Source of the DNA: Phylloscopus collybita
Lineage: Eukaryota; Chordata; Aves; Passeriformes; Phylloscopidae
Assembly (NCBI GenBank): GCA_027886175.1
Contig: JAJNNQ010000026.1
Coordinates: forward strand, 27,794,001 to 27,858,000
Reading direction: 5' to 3'
DNA: 64,000 bases
A program made the position numbers and the translations under genes. The notes beneath the pieces are model-generated. The model did not search any database. It had not been told where the DNA came from and saw only the letters and a program-made list of their open reading frames with translations. This document shows, in pieces, positions 37,617 through 50,100 of this stretch (positions within the stretch are counted from its first letter, which is position 1; every line of letters starts with the position of its first letter).

Positions 37617-38861
37617 ATGTATTTATTTCCAATTGAAGTATCTTAACATTATTTTGTCTCCAAAAGATAATCTTCAATAAAATCTTAAATGTTTTATGCT
37701 ATGACTGCAGTAGATATTGCAGTAAGGGTAAGATCAAAATTACCTAAATCACCAAATAAAGTGCTAAAGCGCACTGAGGTCTCTTGAAGTACAGTTAGCC
37801 ACAAGCCCTCCAAAAGCTGCCAGCAACTCAGAAATGCTGTTGTTGAGAGAATACAAGAAACTCCTGCAGTTTTATCAAGCCTAATTGGCAGTAAACTTCT
37901 GATTCCCTAGACAGACTATAAAGAAGCAGCAGGTAAGAAGATGGCAGTGAGTGGTGAATGGTGTCATTTTCCAAAGCTGTTCATACAGTGGAGGGTGTGC
38001 TAGGGCAAGTTCAGTTGTACAACTGCAGCCTTATCATAATCTCATCCATTTCTATTTATAAATTGCAAGATACTTTAAAAGTCAGTGTTAGTACTGAAAT
38101 GGGCACAAATGTCCTGATGGGACAGTTTGCCTTAAAAGGAAGGGGGCAAAGTTTTCAGGAGAAAGTATTTTAATTATCCAATGGATATAATCAGAAGAGA
38201 TGAACAAATTTTAAGGCACACAAGCACTTTTACATTCAAAAAAATACAGAAAAATTCACACTAAGCACAGCCTGGAAAGAGTTGCTTTGAACTTAACTTC
38301 ATTATTTTAATCAGCCAGACAGCATGAGGAGAGAAAAAGAATGTTTGAAATATGTGAAGTAAAGAGGATATTTGTAAGAGGAGTAAAGCATTTTTGGAAA
38401 AGAGAAGGAAAGACAGAAAAATAATTGTTACCTGTGAAATAAGATGTCAGATGGGAGTCAAGAACAACCAGCTGTCATAAAACTAATATGCATACTGAGT
38501 TAATGACTTCAAACGAAGTGTAGTTTCATCAAAATGAAAGCATTTGTCAGGAATGTGTCAGGATCAACTGCATTGTTCAAGTGGAGAAAAAACATTTTGT
38601 TTCTGTGGTGTAGAACTTCTTAATTTTGATTCATTTTGTTTGAACTTTATACTTTACTAAATTCTTGAAAGAATAACCACTGATGAAAAAGATGTGACAT
38701 ATATATTGTATTTCAGGAGTCAAACACTTCAATTGAAGAGGCACAGCTGTATTACAGAGAAAGCATGAAAATCGAAGTTGTGATAATTCCAAAGCAACAT
38801 TTTAGGGAATGTTTGTTTTGCATTTTTTTTCTGTTCCAATTCAGTATCCTGGAAAAAAAAA

Positions 38862-38882
38862 GGGGTTATCAGCGATAACCCC
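38862..38882. repeat. Perfect 9-bp inverted repeat with paired GATA motifs
   Basis: GGGGTTATC and GATAACCCC are exact reverse complements separated by AGC. Each arm carries a GATAA core, in opposite orientation. It may be a paired GATA-factor site or merely a hairpin. Confidence 0.85.
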
Positions 38883-38894
38883 GTTCTCATCTAG

Positions 38895-38985
38895 TTGTTC
38901 CATCTTTATGGCTGAGAAACTGAGGCAGGGATTGAGCAAGTGACATTATCCAAGTCATCAAGTGAGTCACTGGAAACAAGAAGAA
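38895..38985 (+). mobile_element. MIR-like ancient SINE relic
   Basis: The stretch contains GAGAAACTGAGGCAGGGA, followed at the expected spacing by AGTGACATTATCCAAGTCA and AGTGAGTCACTGG. It aligns by eye with the 3' half of MIR (GAGGAAACTGAGGC, then the AAGTxACTTGCCCAAGGTCA and AGTAAGTGGCAGAG segments). MIR copies are old and sparse in birds, and some have been retained as regulatory DNA. The identification is by motif recall only. A perfect palindrome sits just upstream at 38862-38882. Confidence 0.55.
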
Positions 38986-40521
38986 AATTGCAAAAGGTTA
39001 CATCCAGTTTCCATGGTCTTTCTATTCATTTGCATTCCACACCCTAGGGTGCTCGTGCAGTCGAGCTGAATAATCTATGTAGTTACTTCCCTTAGTCTTT
39101 CTTTGGCTGCTGTTATCTGAGTCACAACAAAGACTTGTAGTCCACTACCAGGGTAAAACAGGGTAAAAACGTGATCTTAAACAGGTGATTTAAAGTTATT
39201 TGTTTCGATCTTGATCTGTAAACCAGCTGTTTCTTTTCCTCATTCAAAAAATGTTATTTTTTGTTACCAAAAATCTGCTTCCTATTTATGTGTTAAATAT
39301 CTTTTAGCTACTTATATATAATCCTCTCTATTTATTCTAAGTCTTTAGCTACACACATACTTTTTAATGCATAAGGATGTGCCAAACTGTGAAGAGGGAG
39401 GAAATTCAGAACCAGTACACCTAAATCAGTGTGTCCCTGCCAAAAGCTTTGCCCTGAATAATCTTGTTTCAACATTCAAACAATACAATATAACATTTTT
39501 TTATGAAGTCCCATGTTTCATAAATGAAAAACATAGGAAGAAGTTTGAAGTAAGTAATTCACTGATGCCTGGAAGATTCTGTTCCAAAAATTACTTTTCA
39601 TTGGTCTCCAATAGTCATTTTGTTGCCAAAGAATTATACTCACCAATTACTTTGCAAGTCACTTTTAAAAGCTGAAACGTTGAAAGCAAAGATGAAACTC
39701 AAGGTAGGTTTTTTCCTGCTTCTCATGGTGTATGAAATTATGTACTGAACTCCTAAAAGAGAAGTCTGTGATGTCTCATCAATATTTGAAATTCAACATG
39801 GAAAGGAATGTCTTTATAAGGGAAGTTTTATGTTTAAAATACAATCAGTATTATATATGTTGAAACACTTTTTGTGGTGAAGGCATAATTAGAGTGGAGA
39901 TTTTTACAAGTAGCAGAATGTCTTCAGTTATAGTCAGTATTGTTACCCTTTGGGCTAAAAACAAAATCAAAGTGCCAGAACAGAAGATTATCAGGATGAG
40001 GAAAATGGAGTAGAATTCATGATTTTGCAATGAAGGTGAAAGCATTCAGGTCTCTGCAGAGTAGTAGAGAAATAGTAGATGGAACTCAAATGTTGGTAAT
40101 AGTAGAGTGAGAGTAGCAGGCTCCAGGGTTAAAACACAACAGCATAAGCTCTGCTGCAATCTGAAAGCAAAGGAATTGTACCAAAATTACTAATGATATG
40201 ACTGAACAGTTACCAAATTACAACTGTTTTAGTTCCTTATTTTTTCCTGATGGAACAAAAACAGCCAGTGGCATGCTGTGATCCTAGTATACAAAATATA
40301 ATGGGATGAAAAAAGTGTACTGTGTAAATGCTACAATAGAATTCTGTGTTTAGTTAGAGCTTAGAATGAAATTGAATTATCAAACTGACCACTTTAAAAG
40401 GTAGCACAAAAGCTGGATTGAAGTGCCAGACCCAAAGAGGAAGGCTGTAGAATGTGGTCAACACTATCAGATTTCCAACCAAGAGCAGAGACAGGCTGAA
40501 TTAAGTTGTAAGAAGCCATCT
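38986..40521. other. Upstream flank, unassigned
   Basis: AT-rich DNA. One open frame of 102 codons on the plus strand (39367-39675) has no recognisable domain and is probably chance. Confidence 0.5.
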
Positions 40522-41142
40522 GAACATGAGCCAGCATGTGCCCAGGTTGCCAAGAAGGCTAATGGCCTGTATCAGCTGTAGTGTGGCCAGTAGGACCAGG
40601 ACAGTGATTGTCCCCCCTGTACTTGGCTCTGGTGAGTACAAGTCCTGTTTCCAGTTCTGGGTCCCTCAGTTCAGGAGGGACATTGAGGGGCTGGAGGTGT
40701 CCAGAGAAGGGCAGTGGAGCTGTGAAAGGTCTGGAACAAAAGTCCTTTGGGGAGCAGCTGAGGGAGCTGGGGTTGTTCAGCCTGGAGAAAAGGAGACTCG
40801 GGGGAGAAGCCTTATCCCTCTCTACAGCTGCCTGAAAGGAGGCTGTAGCCAGGTGGAGGTCGGTCTCTTCTCCCAGGTAGCAGGGGACAGGGTGAGATGA
40901 AAGAGCCTCAAGTTATGCAATGGGAGATATAGATTGGACATTAGGAATAAGTTTTTCATTGAAGGGGTGGTCAGGCACTGGAACAAGCTGTCCAGGAAAG
41001 TGGTAGAATCACCATCCTTGGAAGTGTTCAAAAGATGTTACACTTGGAGATATCGTTTAGTCGTGTCCACAGCAGTGCTGGGTTAACAGTTGAACTCTAA
41101 CAACCTTCGAGGTCTTTTACAATCTTAATGATTCTATGATTC
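40522..41142 (+). mobile_element. CR1 LINE 3' fragment
   Basis: The sequence begins at the EPACAQVAKKANGLYQL-like segment (about 40525-40580), runs through the ...VPPVLGSG / [16 protein letters not shown] region, and then the C-terminal FSLEKRRLG segment. The 3' UTR ends in AATGATTCTATGATTCTG near 41142. Frames are disrupted by indels. Same subfamily as 9101-9638 and 52478-53455. Confidence 0.93.
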
Positions 41143-41189
41143 TGAAGTCAGGGGGTTGGTAAAGACAAAAAGACACTTCAGTTACTGTG

Positions 41190-43600
41190 TAGAAGAGAGA
41201 AACCTCATTCAGGGTCATAAACTGTAGATGAAATTGTCAATGATTCTTTCCTGGATCAGCTGGCTAGCAACCCCACAAGAGGAAATGAAGCCCTTGACAA
41301 GATAGTGACAAAGATCTTTTCTAAACTTTCCTCTGGAAGCACAATTCTAAAGATAATCGTAACTCAGATCCAGCATCCATGATACAAGAGAGTAAAAGAT
41401 AAAATCTTCACCACAATTGTGCCACCCATTAGGCAATGAAGAATGAAGTTACAGGTGGTTTAAAGGCTGGAGAGCACCAGAGAGGAAGCACAATAGCATT
41501 GCTTACTGTATATTAGAAAAGGCTTGGAAACTGGAAGAAGGAAGATGAAATGGCTAAGCCACATTCTTGTAATACAGAAAGCATAATTTAAAAATCTGAA
41601 GTTGTATTTAAAAAAAAAATAAAAAGAAATGGAGCACAAATTTGGGTAGATGAAATGTGAAGATATAATCAAGCAGATCAAAAAAGAATCAGACTACTTT
41701 CCTAAAAGAGCTAAAATTAATACTACATTCTTCTGTTAGGACATCAGGAGAAAAATGTCTGCCACACATTTTGTAGCCCTTCCTTAACTGGAGTAAAAAA
41801 GGAGCAGTCAGAAGAGTAAGAGACCATGGAGAGAAGCTAAATAGATTATTAGCATCCAGATTTGTTGTAGAAAAGACAGATACAACACAGGCCTCATTTT
41901 TAAAGGGGAACTCAGTGAACCATTTGTCTGAAAATTGAAGCAGCTTTGGAAGAGATTATGATTCAAAGAAATACAATGAAAAGTAGAAAATAACAGGACT
42001 GGGTGTACCAATACTCCTAAAAACTTAAAGAAGAAATAAATTAATTACTAATGACACTGTGTATTCATTCCATCCACACCTGATGATGATTATGATCTTG
42101 AATAGAAAAAATATGGCTCTTCCTTGTAATCTTCCTGGAGTTCTCTGACGTGACTAATAAGTATGAGGAGATCCTGTTGATACAGTTTACTGGGACTTCC
42201 AAAAAACCTTGACAATATCCTTCAAGGAAGGACACAGGGGAGAAGGTGGAAAATTCTGTCTTAAAGGCGTAGGAACTTGTAATAATTTTGTTTTGAATGG
42301 ACTTCTGGAGATCATATTGTCCAACAACCTGCTCAAAGTAATGCCTGGTAAGAGCTTAAGGAAGGTGCCTTGGGGTCATGCATAGTCAAACGTTGGATAT
42401 CCTGAAGGATAGAAATCCCACGAGCTCTTTGGGTGTCTTGGTGCACTGTGAAAGTCGTCTTTCTTTTGTCTAATCAGAATTTCCCTTGAAGCAACTCGTG
42501 TCTGTCACCTCTTCTCCTTTCCATGTGAACCCATGAGTTCACCTCTGTGTTCTCTATAACCTCATCTTAAAAAGCCAAACAAAACAAGGAGCTTTCTCTT
42601 TAACCTTCTCTTCAAGCTGAACAACACAGCTATAAGCAAAATACAACAGGAACTAATTGTCAAAATTCTTATTGAAAGAAGAGAGTTTGACAGAACTTTG
42701 TGCTGGGATCCACATGCTTTAGCAAAGCCCAAATGACCTGGAAAAGGGGATGAGAAGTGAGATTCCAAAGTTTCCTGATGCTAATTACCAATTTAGTTGG
42801 AACTAGGGCTGAGCATACAACTGCTGAAATATCTTATGAGGCTTCACGACAGAGCAATAAAACATCTTGTGAAATGCTGTGGGGAAAAACAATCTTGGCT
42901 TCATATATCAAATAGTGGACTTTGACCTGACCATTACCACTCAGAAGTGAGAGAGTCTTCAAGGTTAGGATAAATAGTTCCAAGAAAGCACTATCTCAGT
43001 GCTCAGCAGCAATCAAAAAAAGAAAAAAAAAAAAATCAAATGCTACAAACTATTAGGAAAGGAGTAAAGAATAGGACAAAAACACTGGATTAATGCATGC
43101 TTCTTGTACTTTGAATAGTATCTGCAGTTTTGGTCTCCTCATCTAAGTACACATTAAAGTTTAAAAAATATCTAGGGAAGGACATTTTCTACAATCAAAT
43201 AGTAAATAATGGCTTTTATAAAATGAATGATTAGGTGGGCTGGAATTCTGGAAAAAAAAAAAAGGATCATTTGAGGGAATGTGTCAGAGATCTACCGAAT
43301 TCTAAGTATCATAACTGAAATGGGTAGATATCAACTACCCTCTGTCTCTTCCAGGGACATTAGAACTCATCAAATGAAGTTTGGGATGGTAGTTCATCAC
43401 ACCTTGGGTCCCAGACCTGTGAAATCCTTGCAGAACACATAGTAATCGAAGAAGTTTATGCACGTTCAGGGCAAGAAGTACTTGGAAGAATGATTCATAA
43501 AGTGTTGCTAAATAAACAAACTATAAAAGACTTGGGAAATATAAGATTAAAGCTGTAAGAATCTGGAAGACTATTATAGGTAAAAACCATATATACTTAC
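41190..43600 (+). mobile_element. Ancient CR1 ORF2 relic, interrupted by a younger CR1
   Basis: Scattered, collinear matches to an old CR1 reverse transcriptase: linker-like sequence from about 41800; the DPVDTVYWDFQKTLTISFKE equivalent of DxVYLDFxKAFDKVPH at about 42170-42230; then after an interruption NDLEKGMRSEIPKFPDAN near 42735-42790, equivalent to the segment leading into the F/YADD box. Next come a SWN region (42795-42860), the LETVCSFGLLI-like segment at about 43110-43145, and a C-terminal KKYLEE equivalent near 43470. Frames are destroyed. The outer limits are approximate. The order and spacing make one element, split by the inverted CR1 at 42270-42625, the best reading. Confidence 0.72.
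42270..42625 (-). mobile_element. CR1 LINE 3' fragment nested in the ancient CR1
   Basis: The plus strand reads GAATGGACTTCTGGAGATCA then TTGTCCAACAACCTGCTCAA and later CTTCTCTTCAAGCTGAACAA. These are reverse-complement hallmarks of the CR1 3' UTR and C-terminal coding region. The sequence on both sides belongs to an older CR1 in the opposite orientation, so this copy inserted later. Confidence 0.82.
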
Positions 43601-44938
43601 ATGGCTCTTATTCTTCCCTAAATGTGAACTTACGATGACTTTTAGAGACAGACATTTGTTTTGAATGGCAGTTCTTATGTTCTTCTTACTTGGCTTATTT
43701 TTTTCCTTAAATAATCACCCTCATAATTAGCCTCACATTTCATCTGTGTTACACAGTTGCTCAGCCTGTCTTGCTCCATTACAATATCAGCTGACATGTA
43801 GCCTAGAGTCTAGTCCATTTTATTGCTTTCCAAAACAAAGAAATACATATTTTATCACAACATAACAACGTTTGCTCCAACCGCAGAATAAAATAAACCC
43901 AAGTGATGTGTTTTCTAAGCACAGCCTGCTCCAGTATACACTCAGAACAAAGAGATGTTCAATATCTCATTAAACACAATGCTTAATATATCTTCTGTGT
44001 TGACAGGATGGGGAAAAAAAAGTCCTTTGTAAGACTGGAGATAGATGAGATTTCCTTATTTAAAAAAGATCGAGCCAGTCCTGTAAAGGATGATTGATAA
44101 ATTTTTTATAGTGACCTGACCCAAGCCAGATGCTCTGAAGAAAACCCCAGAGAAAACTGCCAGCTGCTGCTGATAGAAACTAACAAAATGGATGTCAGAC
44201 TAAATAGCTCCTTATACTCTACAATGCAGTAGGGTTAAAAGACACATACAGATCTTTCTCTTTTAACTGGTAGCACGTAAGTAGGCTGATGAGAGACTTG
44301 TATTAAAGAAAAGCCTCGGTCAGCAAGGAGACAGCAAAAACAAATTTCAGTTCCTTGGACTGCTGCTTGGCCTTCTTACTTTTTGTTAGGGAATCTATAT
44401 TTTTTTCACTTTGATTTAAAAACCCACACTGTTTTCAATCTAATGGCTGTACCACAAAGGAAAAATCAGGAAACCAGAAGTCAAAGCTTTTAGACTTCAG
44501 AATAAAATAACTTCTTTCTGAGGGCCAGAGATAGTTGTCAAAGGAAAGGTAAATCCATTTGTGTTGTGAGAGTTGACAGGATCAGCTGTCCTCAGAGAAT
44601 TTTCCTCAGACTCAGAAGCATCACAAACCAGAAGAGTATTGGTGATAATGAAGAGAGGCCCAAGGAAATCAGAGATTATACTAAATCTGTCTCAATTATT
44701 AATAACTACCCACCACCATAACTTAATTTATGGAGTTGTACTGAAGCAAACCTGTAGAAGAGATGTAATGTATGGACATGGTGCATTGTAACTTACAGTC
44801 TTATTACCGTATACTGGTTTAGGTTATAATTCACATTAATAAAATGTATTTGCCTTTCAGGGAAGGACAGGCATTGCATCTGCTACAACACTACTTAACT
44901 ATAAGAGTTTCTTGGAAACAGTTTTTTCATTTTATATA

Positions 44939-44980
44939 TATAGTAGTGCACCCTAGCAAGATTTAGGGTGCACTACTATA
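44939..44980. repeat. Perfect 16-bp inverted repeat, 10-nt spacer
   Basis: TATAGTAGTGCACCCT (44939-44954) is exactly complementary to AGGGTGCACTACTATA (44965-44980), with AGCAAGATTT between. It is preceded by a short TA run. It would form a stable hairpin in either strand or a small cruciform. No terminal repeat or coding context is seen. Confidence 0.95.
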
Positions 44981-46342
44981 AAGTGTAGTATATTTTAGCT
45001 TAGCTGTTTCTGTAGAGGCAACAGCTCCTACAGGGGTGCAGCTACTGAGGAGAGTATCCCCAGAGAGGCAGCACACCAGCTGAATGTCTTCAGGCATAGC
45101 CATGATTTAGCTCACATGTTTCTTGCACAGCCTCCTGTCCTCAGACCACCCTGCAGCATGATTATGGCCAAATCCTGGAAGCACACCTGAAGTTCTCTGA
45201 GAATTCTTACCCTAGAAGCAGCAAGTGGCAATTTGCAGATTAGTAGCTTAGTGGATATCTGGCAGCACGGAGGGTTTCCTCAGAGACCTGGTGCTGGAAT
45301 TGAGGGGTAGGGCCCCTTCATGCCACCCTGAGAAGAAGCATGCTGCCAGGCAGCCATGGTAGCAAATGCTTCCTGGGCACTCAGACTCCAGCTGATGCAC
45401 TGGCTTGCAGCTGGTGGCCCTAGATAGGTCTAATTTGTTAGTAATAATGGCACAAACCTGTAGAATATAGCATTAATGGCAGTCTCTGCCCTGCAACAGC
45501 TGAACTACAAGCTGAAGACAGGATGAATACTATATTGTTGAACTAACATATAGTTGTCTGTCTAGACTTCCTAGTGTTTTTTCCTCAGAGGTCAGAAGCA
45601 TGCTTCATTCTGACTCTTCTCTTTTTTGGCACTCTTTGAAGAGAAATACCCCTGGCATGCATCCCATCAGGCTTAGAGATCCTATTATTTTGTTTAGACC
45701 CTTACTCCATCTTGGCTCCCAAAGACTCCATCTCTTCATATCTCAGAAGCCTACTTTACCTGAAGCTGACTTACAGCATTGAGTATTGCCATTGACTCAA
45801 GGCTAGTGCCTCATCTCCCATGAACCATTCAGAAGTTAATCCCTTCTCTGAAGAATGGGACATTTAAGCATGCAGCTAGAGTGTACCAGGAGAGGGAGCA
45901 TATCGAGAAACTGCATCTGACAGCATGAGAGGTGATAAGTCTCAGCCAAGGACTGCTGCTAGTGTGGCAAAGGCAGTGTAAGGAGACACTTTAAAGGAAT
46001 TAATGAGGTAGCTTTGTGGCTATTTACAGCATTTTCCCTTGGTGTGAAGGGCACGAGGGATTAGAAACCACAGGGTGTTTAGATTTTGGTTGTGGTTTGG
46101 GGGTTTCTTTGTGTTTTGTTTTTTAATTTAATAGAAAGTGGCAACTGGCAAATTGATTGAAATAAAAAAAAATAAAATCTGAGTCTCAGCACTCCTGTTT
46201 GAAAGACATAGCATAGCCTTTGTTGGAAACTGCCAAGTGAAATGAAATGTTATTGATATGCCCCAAAACATTAAAAGGATCAAGGAAATCTTTCTGTATG
46301 TTAAAGCTTCACATAAGACAGCACACCTTTGGCTCCCAGCTA

Positions 46343-46367
46343 CTCTTGTAGCCAGGAGCTACAAGAG
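46343..46367. repeat. Perfect 10-bp inverted repeat
   Basis: CTCTTGTAGC and GCTACAAGAG are exact reverse complements around a 5-nt spacer (CAGGA). Short hairpin with no assigned role. Confidence 0.85.
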
Positions 46368-46746
46368 CTTCAAAGCTTTCTTTTAGCCCTTATTCTATCA
46401 TATGGCATTCACAGAGCCTATGGCCTGTGAATTGAATGACCTAATGGAAAGATTTCCTCCATTCCAAATGTTAGTAAGAAGTAGGGCTTCTTTGAGAACC
46501 TATCTTTGAATCTGTTTACTGAAGGTTCTTAAACATACTTGTCTTCTGACCTCTGAGTAAAGAGATTGGAAGTACCAAGGGTGAGGAAATTACTCTGGAT
46601 ATTTTAACTTAGTTGATTAATCAACCTTCACTCTGTTAAAGAGAGTGATTAATGTATCACCATTGCTTATATGCTTTCTGTTCTGCCTATTTTAAGTGGT
46701 TTGACTAAGTGTAGCAAATATCAGTCCCTTTGGTATCTTAAGTATA

Positions 46747-47120
46747 TAGAATCACTAAAAAAGCAAGTGAGAAGAGGCTTCAGAAAGTCTATCCCACTGC
46801 CCAAAGTAGGATCAATTATTCATTTATAGTCATCATTGCTGGTAGACATTTGCCAATCCAGTTCCTCAGGATGGCTAAACTATTCCAAAGACTGGCTATC
46901 TTTATTCTCAGAAAGCTACACCTAAGTCTGCTGCAATTTTAGCCCATTTTTTGCCTGGTTTGTACACAGAAGGCATTCTCATCCTCTTTGCAGATTTCTT
47001 AACACATCTGAAGTATTACATCTCTTCTCAGTATTCTCTGCTGCAGTGTTCCCATCCTGGCAATTTCAGACTTCCAAACAACCAAACTTTTAGAATTAGA
47101 ACAGTTTTCTCAATTTCCCT
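46747..47120 (-). mobile_element. Older CR1 LINE 3' fragment, minus strand
   Basis: The plus strand shows a degraded ATAGAATCACTAAAAA start, then CTATCCCACTGCCCAAAGTA, GACATTTGCCAATCCAGTTC and CTATTCCAAAGACTGGCTAT. This follows the reverse complement of a CR1 3' UTR and C-terminal region (CTGCCCAAAGCAGG, then the TTCCAGTGxTTG segment). Substitutions are numerous, so it is an old copy. The right boundary is approximate. Confidence 0.7.
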
Positions 47121-50100
47121 TCTCTCCCTAAAACATGTAAAATTTACTTTGAGTGCTATCAGGAGGGAAGTAGCTACACAATTCTTTTGAGTCACTTGAG
47201 AGAAAGGTGCAGGGAAGTCCTGGGCAAATGAAACAGCCTACAACAACTGTGCCTGTTCACTTTCTCATTTCACATATCTTTAGAGCTTCAGTATTCTAAT
47301 ATCGTGATAGAATTTAAGTGTACTTTGATTTTGACAAGTGGGATCATTTCTCCTTATGATTTCAAATGCAGCTTATTAGATCAGGAGCCTGTCTTGCTGC
47401 TGAAGGTTACAGCTCTGCTGCAGCACTATAAATGCAAAGGTCAGCAATTGCTAGGGCCCATTCAATCTCTCTCCTCCATTTATACACTTGAAAGGGAAAA
47501 AGAAAAAAGGTAGAAAGACATTCTGTTTCTATTCTTGTTGAAGTTAACACAACAGTATCCTACAGGCCGTAGGTGTTGCTAGGAAAGTACTGCACAAGCT
47601 GGTCTGTCTCTTTTTTACTGTACTAGCTCTCTGCCTTCTACCAGCTGAGAATGCCATGGAAACAGAGGTTGGGAAGCAAAAGCTGGTCAGGTTGGAGATC
47701 GAGGATTTAATTTTTTTTTAGTATCAGGATCAAAAGAGACTTTCTTTGGAATGGCAGTGTGAAGCATTCTGCCCCATTTATTGTGATCTTTATGGCAATG
47801 AAAATGCTCCCACTGGACAAAGCAAGAAAAAAGACCAGTATGACAAGGTAGATGCAGGAATTGTTTGACTTGGTATCTCCTAAGCAGTACTTAAAAACCT
47901 GAGAGTATTTAGAAAAGTGAAGCATTTTTTACAGTTGCAAAAACATCTTTGAATGCAAGCAAATAAACTCAGTTTAACTTACTCAGTACTGGTGGACCCA
48001 GTGGAAGTTAATGAACAGCATGCATCAGCAAGGGTGAACACCAACAATGAAAAGAATATGGAAAAAAATCTGATTTTAATAGTTAGTTATATTTAATTAA
48101 CATTTTTTCTAATACATTAGCAAATACCTTGAAAAATAACATTGTCTTTCTAGTTGCTATGCTGTTATCCCTTCTTGTCTATGTCAATAAGAGCCTGATC
48201 TTAATGGTTGCAAATAAAAAAACATCACTGCAGTATCTCAACCCATTTCAGAGGCCTGGAGTTGATAGGTCTGTAGCTCACAGTGAAGTTGCCATGATTC
48301 AACCACTTGTCTTTGTCAGGTACCAATGTGCACAGTTGTAAGCTTTGACAAATGTGGGACAACACATCTTTAGTGTTTTAATTTGCAAGTAAGAATAATA
48401 AAAAAAAATTAAAATACTTCTAAAATTGATGTTCTGGGCCCCAATAAGCTTAGTTAATGATTTCAGTGAAATTAAGCTCCCATGAGCCTGTGAATCCAGA
48501 TCTTCAAACACGTACAGTTGCTGTAGAATTTCTACAGCTCAGCTTATATTATTATGACAAACAGCTCTGTAACTTGCTACTATGGAGCTTCAAAAAACAT
48601 TAACCAGCCCCTAGTAATCTTATTTGGAAGTAAAACAGAACAAAAACCCTAGGAAGACCAAATGACATGAGAAGACTAAACCCCTGCATTACAACAGACT
48701 GCTGTCAGGGGAGAGTGTATGCCTGATTTTGTACCAATTTAAACTTGCACAGATTTTCAAGGTTTTATTGTGCCTGACATTGTCTTGAGCTGACAAATCT
48801 ACTGTCATTCATGCTTCAATATTCAATGAAAGTTTGAAGATAGCCATTATCATTGAAATTGTTCAGGAGTATTTATACAAAAACATGCCATTAGTGATAA
48901 AGCATAAAACATTTAATTACAATACTTGTGACCAAAAAAAAATCTAGAACTGCGCTTAGCTGATCTTGTGTTTTAAGGTTCATCAATTTCCAACCAATGA
49001 ATACTTTGTATTAAGCATATATTGGTGCCGTAAAATAGGCTGTTGATAAACAAGACTTAAACCAACTCATTGGAGTTGCTTGCAGAGATCTAAGAAAATA
49101 GATCTGAGAGCTGTGAACAGTCCCATTTATATCATAAGAATTACTTTAGATAATCAACGAACCAATTAAAATTATTAGCTACATGGAACAAGTATCTAGT
49201 GCAAACTTGTAGGTGCTGCAGACTCTTGTGTGGGCTTGACAGACATGACTGAAGCGCATACGGGACCCCAAGCAGAATATTCTGTGGCATCTAATTGACA
49301 TTAGATAAATTCATTTATAAATCTGAATTCTGCCCTAACTGGTATATTGTAACCTTTCCACTGCTTGTGAAAGACAGAAGATGGAAGTTTACATTGATAA
49401 CCTCAACACAAGCTTATGATTGGCACTTCTATTTGGCATTGTAAAATAGCTCCAGAAAGAGAAAGCCTGTTTATTTTGCTTGACGTGTTTTTGGTCATTC
49501 TGACCCACTAAGCCAGAACATCCAAACAGTATAACTAAGCTTGAAGTGTATTGGACCAGCATCATAAACTGTGCCTGTATTGATAAGTAGAGTACCTCAC
49601 AATTGGCATAGACATTGGAGGTCAGTTGTCTCTACTTGCAACAAGGTTTTCTTCTACACCAGCTGTCACCTCTGCCAAACAATTTCTTTTCTCAATTCAG
49701 TACAACACAAGTCAGTCAGTTCCCACAAAGAACTTAAACAATCCAATGTTAGCTTGAAGGATAAAAGTGTTTTTTTAAAGAGTGAACTAAGCTAAACTTC
49801 TCCAGTTGGCCTGGCCCAATACAGAATCTCTCCCTGTTCAACCCCCTTGTATTAAGCAGGTATAGGTAAAGAAACCCTTATGACTTCTTGTCTTCCCATA
49901 TCACAGCTCCTAAGTGCAAAAGTCAGTCTGATCTGACAAGGACCAAGAGGCTTTTTTCCAATCTTAAAATGGAACCATTTCTTTGTCTGCTGGACGATAT
50001 GTCCTGGCTCAGAAAGGCCTTTCATATTTCCAGGTTTCATACACTGTGAAGTCAAGAAGTAAGAACAAAAATACCTTCTCTACCCAGTATTACTTTAGCC

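Larger units (their letters stand above)
34981..38869. other. Upstream flank, unassigned, with simple repeats
   Basis: AT-rich intergenic DNA without a supportable gene. It holds an A/C-rich simple region at 36385-36475 and an AAT trinucleotide run at 37594-37616. Confidence 0.55.
43601..46746. other. Upstream flank, unassigned, with a perfect hairpin
   Basis: Mostly AT-rich, somewhat richer in G+C at about 45000-45450. No gene is supportable. It contains the 16-bp perfect inverted repeat at 44939-44980 and a 10-bp hairpin at 46343-46367. Confidence 0.55.

Noticed and set aside
44939..44980. MicroRNA precursor at the 16-bp hairpin
   Set aside because: The stem is too short for a typical precursor, and there is no supporting context.
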